Source: an uncultured Sphingomonadales bacterium
Lineage (GTDB): Bacteria; Pseudomonadota; Alphaproteobacteria; Sphingomonadales; Sphingomonadaceae
NCBI GenBank assembly: GCA_937898535.1
Contig: CALDKP010000266.1
Span: forward strand, 1 to 13,388
Length of the DNA stretch: 13,388 nucleotides
Direction: 5' to 3'
Shown here: one piece after another, positions 7,306-12,030 of the stretch
Position numbering within the stretch: the first letter of the stretch is position 1
Layout: every line of letters starts with the position of its first letter
The notes under the pieces: model-generated
Told to the model about the DNA's origin: nothing
What the model saw: the letters and a program-made list of their open reading frames with translations, nothing else
The model's database searches: none
Program-made: the position numbers and the translations under genes

Positions 7306-7543
7306 CTCGGTCGTGCTTTCTTGAAATGATTACGGTCTAGGCCCAGCACCCATGCACGGACGCAGAAGGCAATAACAACAGCGATGCGGATGACCAACAA
7401 AAAGGCATCATACAAACTAACATAGGTTTTTGATCACCCACAAGCGCGCAGATCAATTTGGTTGCCGCAAGAGGGTGATGTTTGCGGCCCTATGTCCGCA
7501 TTTCATGCGATGCGCTCCTTTACAATAGTACTTATCGCTCAGG
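7306..7543. other. Intergenic stretch between the hydroxylase gene and the HNH gene
   Basis: About 240 bases without a convincing gene. A weakly hydrophobic TTG-started frame runs on the minus strand from 7415 into the hydroxylase gene in another frame. A 7-bp inverted pair ATCACCC (7433-7439) / GGGTGAT (7473-7479) with a 33-base gap is present and is probably chance. The promoter of the hydroxylase gene is expected here; TATGAT on the minus strand, about 95 bases upstream of the ATG, is a possible -10 box without a good -35 box. Confidence 0.4.
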
Positions 7544-8233
7544 TCAAATGCAGCTCTGGACAATTATACGATTTGAATTCTGGTTAGGATGCCATTCGCC
7601 ATTTTGAGATCTATTAATCTTCCTGCAATGAAGGAAAAAAACGTGGATGTGCAATTTACCAATTTGATAAGACCAAGCAGCCTCTTCAACTTCATTTTTT
7701 GAATTAACGGGATTTATGACGAGATCGGAAACTCCGAAGCTGGGATTTTGGCTCACGTTGAGCTTGAGATATATACTGGGATTAATTCTTCCACTAATGA
7801 TGGATTTGCTAAATTCCTTTCGATCAAATTGATATCCTGATACATGTAGGCAGCAACCCATCAATTTTGTGAAGAATAGTTGAACGAAAATCATATTTTT
7901 CCGAGTATCATTTGGAAAAATACGATTCCATCTGAATTTATCACCTTCTTTTATAAAATTTTCATTCTTAAAAAACCAAGAAGAGGCCGTTTCCCAAGCT
8001 TTGTCATAAGGTTGTGTAACTGTATTATTGCACCTTGCGCACATTATTTTGCTGAATTTAAAAACTTCGTTTTTAAAGCTGCCGACCCTCTTATTTATTT
8101 GGTTTTTCGTGTGAAAAAATACCGGGTTTTCTCGAGAAACAGGGCCAAGTAGCATTTTCGCATCGGAGTGCTTAAAAATATGCTCGCCAGTTAAATTTTC
8201 TGATGACCCACAAATCCAACAACTCACCTGCAT
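7544..8233 (-). CDS. HNH-endonuclease-like zinc protein of unknown function, AT-rich
   Basis: A 229-residue protein I cannot assign to a named family. The N-terminus carries CWICG (Cys 5, Cys 8), then TGEHIFKHSD with Glu 17 and His 18, and later CARCNN (Cys 65, Cys 68, Asn 69-70). This CxxC / EH / CxxCN arrangement is that of zinc-stapled HNH nucleases, so DNA or RNA cleavage is plausible; the usual third catalytic His is not obvious, and the remaining 150 residues match nothing I know. The start ATG has AAGGAG just upstream. The gene is strikingly AT-rich and uses codons such as AAA, ATA and TTT unlike every neighbour, a clear sign of horizontal transfer. It lies 18 bases downstream of a truncated integrase on the same strand, which suggests it came as cargo of an integrated element. 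Confidence 0.72.
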   Translation of the reverse strand: MQVSCWICGSSENLTGEHIFKHSDAKMLLGPVSRENPVFFHTKNQINKRVGSFKNEVFKFSKIMCARCNNTVTQPYDKAWETASSWFFKNENFIKEGDKFRWNRIFPNDTRKNMIFVQLFFTKLMGCCLHVSGYQFDRKEFSKSIISGRINPSIYLKLNVSQNPSFGVSDLVINPVNSKNEVEEAAWSYQIGKLHIHVFFLHCRKINRSQNGEWHPNQNSNRIIVQSCI

Positions 8234-8251
8234 TTCTCCTTGAGACTAGGG

Positions 8252-8494
8252 TCAGATGGGCGTGATGCGACCATTCTCATCACGCAGGTAATCTGCTGTG
8301 GCGTTGGTAAATCTGGGCTCTTCATTGAGATGGCAATAGACCTTCCCAACCTGATACTCGCTCCTCCCGATCATCTCCGCCACCGGCTGAAACCACAGCC
8401 CACTCAGCACATGCGATGTTACCATAAAGTGACGAAGGCTGTAAGGTAAGTTGTTTCTGGTCTTACTATCCCCGCCACATAGGAAAGCAGCCAC
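8252..8494 (-). pseudogene. C-terminal remnant of a tyrosine recombinase (phage integrase)
   Basis: The frame encodes about 80 residues with the last catalytic boxes of a tyrosine recombinase: YSLRHFMVTS carries the Arg of box II, EMIGRSEYQVGKVYCHL carries the GH-like turn (here GR, so a conserved His is replaced) and the nucleophile-position Tyr, and a polar tail follows. A full integrase is 300-400 residues, so the N-terminal domain and first catalytic Arg are gone. The frame is open upstream through the 3' end of the next gene but that part is not integrase-like. A GTG at 8494 could start a short peptide, but it would be inactive. I see it as a scar of an element that entered next to the TIGR03643 gene. 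Confidence 0.65.
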
Positions 8495-8519
8495 GGCAAT
8501 CGCCCGCGCTACATGGGTG

Positions 8520-8729
8520 TCACTTATAATGTTCGCGCCGGTCGCCGAAATCGCGGATGCGTTTGCGCCATGCGCGATAGCTGCCGGGTTTCAGCTGCGT
8601 GCGCATGATCGCTTTTATCTCGTCTGGCGTAACGCCATGCTGCGCCGAAATCTGTGTGAAACTGATATGGTCGGATAGCGCCATTTCGACGATTTCGCTG
8701 AGCGCAGCGGGTGATAATTCTGCCTCCAT
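8520..8729 (-). CDS. TIGR03643 (DUF2805) family protein
   Basis: A 69-residue protein of a small conserved family with no known function. The visible family features are LSEIVEMALSDHISF, then QHGVTPDEIKAIMRTQLKPG, then SYRAWRKRI, which read like a compact helix-turn-helix fold. The ATG at 8727-8729 lies four bases after the TGA of the GNAT gene, so the two are co-transcribed and translation may be coupled; no clear Shine-Dalgarno is visible. The frame is open upstream, but that part overlaps the GNAT gene and is not family-like. Its stop is directly next to the integrase remnant. Confidence 0.85.
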   Translation of the reverse strand: MEAELSPAALSEIVEMALSDHISFTQISAQHGVTPDEIKAIMRTQLKPGSYRAWRKRIRDFGDRREHYK

Positions 8730-8733
8730 GCGT

Positions 8734-9006
8734 TCAGAGTCCGAACAGATTCTGCCAGCGCGGGTCGGACTTTGCAACCTTGACCAGAAACGGACAGGTC
8801 GGCCGCGCTTTGACGGCCATGGCCTCGATCTGTTCAAACACACCCGTGGCCAGCCGTCCCCCCGCGCCCGTCCCGCGCAAGGCGGATGGCACTTCTGCGT
8901 GCGGCAAGATCATGACGTCATTGTCCCAGCGGATGGTGACATAGGCATCCCCCGCCTCCGTCGGCATGTTGAATCGGTTGCGTTCGGGTTCGTAGGTGAT
9001 GGTCAT
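8734..9006 (-). CDS. Small GNAT-like N-acetyltransferase (YjdJ/COG2388 type)
   Basis: A 90-residue single-domain GNAT fold of the compact YjdJ class. It has an antiparallel N-terminal sheet (RNRFNMPTEAGDAYVTIRW), the acetyl-CoA loop VPSALRGTGAGGRLATGVFEQ (R-G-x-G-A/G-x-G form), and the class-typical ending with TCPFLVKVAK and WQNLF. The substrate is unknown; related small GNATs acetylate unidentified targets. Start ATG at 9004-9006 is 13 bases after the guaA stop; the longer open frame to 9114 overlaps guaA and is not family-like. It sits between guaA and the TIGR03643 gene in one minus-strand run. Confidence 0.87.
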   Translation of the reverse strand: MTITYEPERNRFNMPTEAGDAYVTIRWDNDVMILPHAEVPSALRGTGAGGRLATGVFEQIEAMAVKARPTCPFLVKVAKSDPRWQNLFGL

Positions 9007-9019
9007 GGCTGTGTAAGCC

Positions 9020-10594
9020 TTATTCCCACTCAATGGTTCCGGGTGGCTTTGATGTATAATCATAAACCACGCGGTTGATGCCCTTGACCTCGTTGATGAT
9101 GCGCGTCGACACACGGCTGAGGAAGGCGCTGTCGAACGGATAGATGTCGGCGGTCATGCCGTCGGTGGACGTCACCGCGCGCAAGGCGCAGACATTGTCA
9201 TAGGTGCGGCCATCGCCCATCACGCCGACGGTGCGGACGGGCAAGAGCACGGCAAAGGCCTGCCAAATCGCGTCATATAGCCCTGCGTTACGGATTTCTT
9301 CGAGATAGACCGCGTCCGCCTTGCGCAATACGTCGCACCGTTCCTTGGTCACTTCGCCCGGAATACGGATGGCGAGGCCGGGGCCAGGGAAGGGGTGGCG
9401 GCCGACGAACTGGTCATTCAGGCCCAATTCGCGGCCCAAGGCGCGCACTTCGTCCTTGAACAATTCGCGCAAGGGTTCGACCAGTTGCATGTTCATACGC
9501 GCGGGCAGGCCGCCGACATTATGGTGGCTTTTGATCGTAACCGATGGCCCGCCGGTGAAGCTGACGCTTTCGATCACGTCGGGGTAGAGCGTGCCTTGCG
9601 CCAAGAAATCAGCGCCGCCGATTTTCTTCGCTTCTTCTTCGAACACGTTGATGAATTCGCCGCCGATGAATTTGCGTTTCTTTTCGGGGTCGGTAACGCC
9701 CGCCAATCCCGCCATGAAGCGTTCTTCGGCGTCCACCACGACGAGCGGGATGTTATAATGGTCGCGGAACAAGGTTTCGACCTGTTCGCGTTCATTCATG
9801 CGCAGCAGGCCGTGGTCGACAAAGACGCAGGTGAGCTGCGCGCCGATTGCTTCGTGAATGAGGATGGCGGCGACCGAGCTGTCGACGCCGCCCGAAAGGC
9901 CGCAAATGACGCGGCCCGAACCGACTTGCGCACGGATTTCGGCAATCTTCGTCGCGCGGAATTCTGCCATCGTCCAATCGCCGGCAAGGCCGCAGATTTT
10001 GTGCACGAAGCTGGAGATCAATTTCGCGCCATCGGGGGTGTGCACCACTTCGGGGTGGAACTGGATGCCATAATATTGCCGCGCTTCGTCGGCGATGAAA
10101 GCATAGGGCGCGCCATCGCTGGTGGCGACAACTTCAAAACCGGGGGCAAGGCTGGTGACCTTGTCGCCATGGCTCATCCACACCTGATGCTTTTCGCCAG
10201 TCGCCCATAATCCGTCAAACAAAGCGCAGGGTTTTTCGACCTCAATAAACGCACGGCCAAATTCGCCGCCTTCCCCTTCGCTCACATGGCCGCCCAGCTG
10301 CATCATCATGGTTTGTTGGCCGTAACAGATGCCCAGGATGGGCAGCCCGCTGTCGAACACACATTGCGGCGCGCGCGGCGAATCGGCGTGGGTCGTCGAT
10401 GCCGGGCCGCCCGACAATATGATGCCCTTTGGCTTCATGCGTGCAAATGCGGCTTCGGCGGAGTTGAACGGCGCAATTTCCGAATAGACCCCGGCCTCGC
10501 GCACACGGCGCGCAATCAATTGAGTCACTTGTGACCCGAAATCGATGATCAGGATGGAATCGGAAGGGTGGGCGTGTGTTTTGGATTCAGGCAT
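9020..10594 (-). CDS. guaA: GMP synthase (glutamine-hydrolysing)
   Basis: GuaA converts XMP to GMP with ATP and glutamine, the last step of guanine nucleotide synthesis, in the cytoplasm. The 524-residue length equals the family norm. The N-terminal class I glutamine amidotransferase domain has the nucleophile Cys 90 in GICYGQQ and His 180 / Glu 182 in QFHPEV. The ATP pyrophosphatase domain opens with the PP-loop SGGVDSS (234-240). The C-terminal dimerisation domain ends with the hallmark PPGTIEWE. The start ATG at 10592-10594 gives MPESKTHAHP; the frame stays open about 150 codons further up, but that region overlaps tetR and is not GuaA. No Shine-Dalgarno is seen. The gene diverges from the TetR regulator, with 93 bases between the starts. 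Confidence 0.98.
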   Translation of the reverse strand: MPESKTHAHPSDSILIIDFGSQVTQLIARRVREAGVYSEIAPFNSAEAAFARMKPKGIILSGGPASTTHADSPRAPQCVFDSGLPILGICYGQQTMMMQLGGHVSEGEGGEFGRAFIEVEKPCALFDGLWATGEKHQVWMSHGDKVTSLAPGFEVVATSDGAPYAFIADEARQYYGIQFHPEVVHTPDGAKLISSFVHKICGLAGDWTMAEFRATKIAEIRAQVGSGRVICGLSGGVDSSVAAILIHEAIGAQLTCVFVDHGLLRMNEREQVETLFRDHYNIPLVVVDAEERFMAGLAGVTDPEKKRKFIGGEFINVFEEEAKKIGGADFLAQGTLYPDVIESVSFTGGPSVTIKSHHNVGGLPARMNMQLVEPLRELFKDEVRALGRELGLNDQFVGRHPFPGPGLAIRIPGEVTKERCDVLRKADAVYLEEIRNAGLYDAIWQAFAVLLPVRTVGVMGDGRTYDNVCALRAVTSTDGMTADIYPFDSAFLSRVSTRIINEVKGINRVVYDYTSKPPGTIEWE

Positions 10595-10600
10595 GGCCAG

Positions 10601-10629
10601 CCGATAGTGATTGCCGCCGCCGCTGTCCA
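10601..10629 (-). promoter_or_regulatory. Possible guaA promoter giving a very short or absent leader
   Basis: On the minus strand TGGACA (10629-10624, five of six to the -35 consensus) is followed after 17 bases by TATCGG (10606-10601, a weak -10 box). Transcription from it would begin within a few bases of the guaA ATG, in keeping with the lack of a Shine-Dalgarno there. Confidence 0.3.
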
Positions 10630-10651
10630 GTTGCGCCGATGACTTTGCCCT

Positions 10652-10681
10652 TTGCCCTGACGTGTTTCGGTGCGCTATAGT
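10652..10681 (+). promoter_or_regulatory. Promoter of the tetR gene, likely leaderless transcript
   Basis: TTGCCC (10652-10657) and TATAGT (10676-10681, five of six) are separated by 18 bases. The expected transcription start is about 10687-10689, which coincides with the GTG start codon at 10688. No Shine-Dalgarno is present, which fits a leaderless message. Confidence 0.45.
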
Positions 10682-10687
10682 GTCTGC

Positions 10688-11212
10688 GTGATAAAACCCG
10701 ACACCAAACGCGCAGATATCATCCAGCGATTGACCGCCTATGTCCTTGCGCAAGGGCTTTCGGCGTCGAGCCTGCGTCCGTTGGCGAAGGCCGCGGGCAC
10801 CAGCGACCGGATGCTGCTTTATTATTTCAAGGATAAAGCCGAAATCATCACCGCGGTGTTGGAACAGATTTCGGCGCAGCTGGTGGAGATGGTCGGGACG
10901 CACGCGGCCGCCGAACCATTGCCGGTGGATGCGCTGCGCCGCAAATTGGCGGGCATTGTCTTTGAAGATGCGCTGTGGCCCTATATGCGGATCTGGCTTG
11001 ATGTTGCCGCACGCGCGGCGATGGGCGACCCGTTTTACCGCGCGGTGGGTGAACAAATTGGCCGCGGATTTCTGGAATGGGGCAAGGCGCAGCTGCAGTC
11101 CGACAGCGAAGCGCAGCGCGACATTGATGCCGCGCGGCTTCTGGTCAGCATCGAAGGGATGCTGTTCCTGAAAAGCATTGGCCTTGACGATATAAACGCT
11201 AAGGCACTTTAG
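10688..11212 (+). CDS. TetR/AcrR-family transcriptional regulator
   Basis: A 174-residue DNA-binding regulator. The N-terminal helix-turn-helix is typical of TetR: DIIQRLTAYVLAQGLSASSL, then LAKAAGTSDRMLLYYFKDKAE with the recognition helix ending in YYF, then a C-terminal helical ligand domain. The effector and targets are not evident; the family often controls a neighbouring gene, and here the neighbours are guaA (divergent) and a small membrane protein (convergent). I favour the GTG at 10688, giving MIKPDTKRAD; the frame opens at a GTG at 10670, but that would put the start within the -10 box. The stop TAG at 11210-11212 overlaps the stop of the convergent gene. Confidence 0.88.
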   Translation: MIKPDTKRADIIQRLTAYVLAQGLSASSLRPLAKAAGTSDRMLLYYFKDKAEIITAVLEQISAQLVEMVGTHAAAEPLPVDALRRKLAGIVFEDALWPYMRIWLDVAARAAMGDPFYRAVGEQIGRGFLEWGKAQLQSDSEAQRDIDAARLLVSIEGMLFLKSIGLDDINAKAL

Positions 11213-11559
11213 CGCGCGCGTGCTGCCCGTGCCGGTCCGAGCAACATGGCGGCAACGTCGCCCTTGGTCCGATAGCTGTGCACGAGCAGATAGCCTGCCA
11301 AAAACGGTGCGCCAAGATTAAAGGCCGCAAATCCCAGAGCGAGCCCGGCCACGGTAAATTCGTGCCGCCATGCGACCCAGAATCCCGAAAAGATCAGAAA
11401 GAATAAAAAGTCGAGATTGAACTGCCCGGGCCACGCCATCTCCGCGATGTCACCGAAAAATATCGGATACAGCCCCATGCCATGATTGGCGATGGTGACG
11501 GTGGTATAAGCGCCGACGGTGGCAATGACGGCAACGAGGAAAAGGCGAAACAAGGTCAT
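11209..11559 (-). CDS. Small multi-pass membrane protein, uncharacterised
   Basis: A 116-residue hydrophobic protein with about four membrane helices: TLFRLFLVAVIATVGAYTTV at the start, LDFLFFLIFSGFWVAW in the middle, and VAGLALGFAAFNLGAPFLAGYLLV, which may form two. The loop IANHGMGLYPIFFGDIAEM with WPGQFNLDF is a recognisable conserved block of small sphingomonad membrane proteins, distantly like DUF2834; I cannot give a function. The start ATG at 11557-11559 has GGGGAG six bases upstream and is preferred over longer options, whose added residues are only the translation of the inverted repeat. It is convergent with tetR, sharing four bases at the stop codons. Confidence 0.78.
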   Translation of the reverse strand: MTLFRLFLVAVIATVGAYTTVTIANHGMGLYPIFFGDIAEMAWPGQFNLDFLFFLIFSGFWVAWRHEFTVAGLALGFAAFNLGAPFLAGYLLVHSYRTKGDVAAMLLGPARAARAR

Positions 11560-11657
11560 GACAAACTCCCCATACATATTGGGAGCTTGATACCAAAATG
11601 TAGCGACTGCTACAATATCTATTTTCAGGTCTGGTAGCGACGCATAAAAAATACTCG

Positions 11658-11728
11658 CGTCATCCTGAACTTGTTTCAGGATAACAAACGACGGTGGCCC
11701 GTTATCCTGAAACAAGTTCAGGATGACG
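11658..11728. repeat. 28-bp perfect inverted repeat (sphingomonad REP-like hairpin)
   Basis: Arms at 11658-11685 and 11701-11728 are perfect reverse complements around a 15-base spacer (11686-11700). Each arm also holds an internal inverted pair, ATCCTGA with TCAGGAT, so the RNA could fold as one long hairpin or as two smaller ones. The core CATCCTGAACTTGTTTCAGG is a sequence I recognise as dispersed in many sphingomonad genomes, typically as inverted pairs between genes. It lies just after the xth stop, on the 5' side of the small membrane protein gene, and may serve as terminator for xth. Confidence 0.85.
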
Positions 11729-11750
11729 ATTCATTCGCGCCGCTCATGCC

Positions 11751-11885
11751 TTAATCCGTCAGTTCGACCCAAGTCGGCGCGTGGTCGCTGGCCTTTTCAC
11801 GGCCGCGATGCTCCTTATCCACGCCGCAGGATGACAGGCGGTCGGCGACAACGGGGCTCAGCAACAGATGGTCGATGCGAAAGCC
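11751..11885 (-). pseudogene. xth: 3' fragment of exonuclease III gene, cut at a chimeric join
   Basis: The last 44 codons encode GFRIDHLLLSP, then ADRLSSCGVDKEHRG, then KASDHAPTWVEL. These are the conserved C-terminal blocks of exonuclease III (AP endonuclease, base-excision repair), with the RIDHLL aspartate and the catalytic SDH histidine motif. A whole Xth has about 260 residues; all earlier parts, including the metal-binding and NIDR-like motifs, are missing. At about 11874-11885 the frame passes without a stop into a CoA-binding protein N-terminus. As the missing part is not simply off the window edge, the gene is either broken by a fusion or, more likely, cut by misassembly. Confidence 0.82.
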
Positions 11886-12005
11886 ATGGTCTTGCATGTA
11901 TTTAGACACCCGAAAGCTGTCACGGTGCGGTTTGGGCGAGAGGCCCACCACCGCGATGGTTTTGCAGTGGGCAAGGCTTTGGCGGATGGCGTGGCTTTGA
12001 GTCAT
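11874..12005 (-). pseudogene. 5' fragment of a CoA-binding domain protein (YccU-like), cut at the same join
   Basis: The first 44 codons read MTQSHAIRQSL, then CKTIAVVGLSPKPHRDS and FRVSKYMQDHGFRI, the N-terminal Rossmann strand and glycine-rich loop of CoA_binding_2 (YccU-like) proteins, which normally continue with a PVNP segment for another 90 or so residues. Instead the frame switches at GFRI to the exonuclease III C-terminus. The ATG at 12003-12005 lies 25 bases after the stop of the DsbD gene on the same strand. The style of the protein is betaproteobacterial. Confidence 0.78.
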
Positions 12006-12030
12006 CAGTTTGTCCGTGGGGCAGGTGTGT

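Noticed and set aside
7433..7479. Inverted pair ATCACCC/GGGTGAT as an attachment site or operator
   Set aside because: Only seven bases with a 33-base gap and no second copy at the integrase side; chance is a good explanation.
7880..8152. Plus-strand frame of 90 codons in the AT-rich patch
   Set aside because: Antisense to the HNH-like gene, without a ribosome binding site or recognisable motif.
9395..10210. Plus-strand frame of 271 codons rich in Phe, Ala and Asp
   Set aside because: Antisense to guaA; composition is typical of the reverse complement of a GC-rich gene and no domain is visible.
10595..11056. Upstream extension of guaA by about 150 codons
   Set aside because: It overlaps tetR on the other strand, is Arg/His-rich and unlike GuaA, and the family length fits the ATG at 10594.
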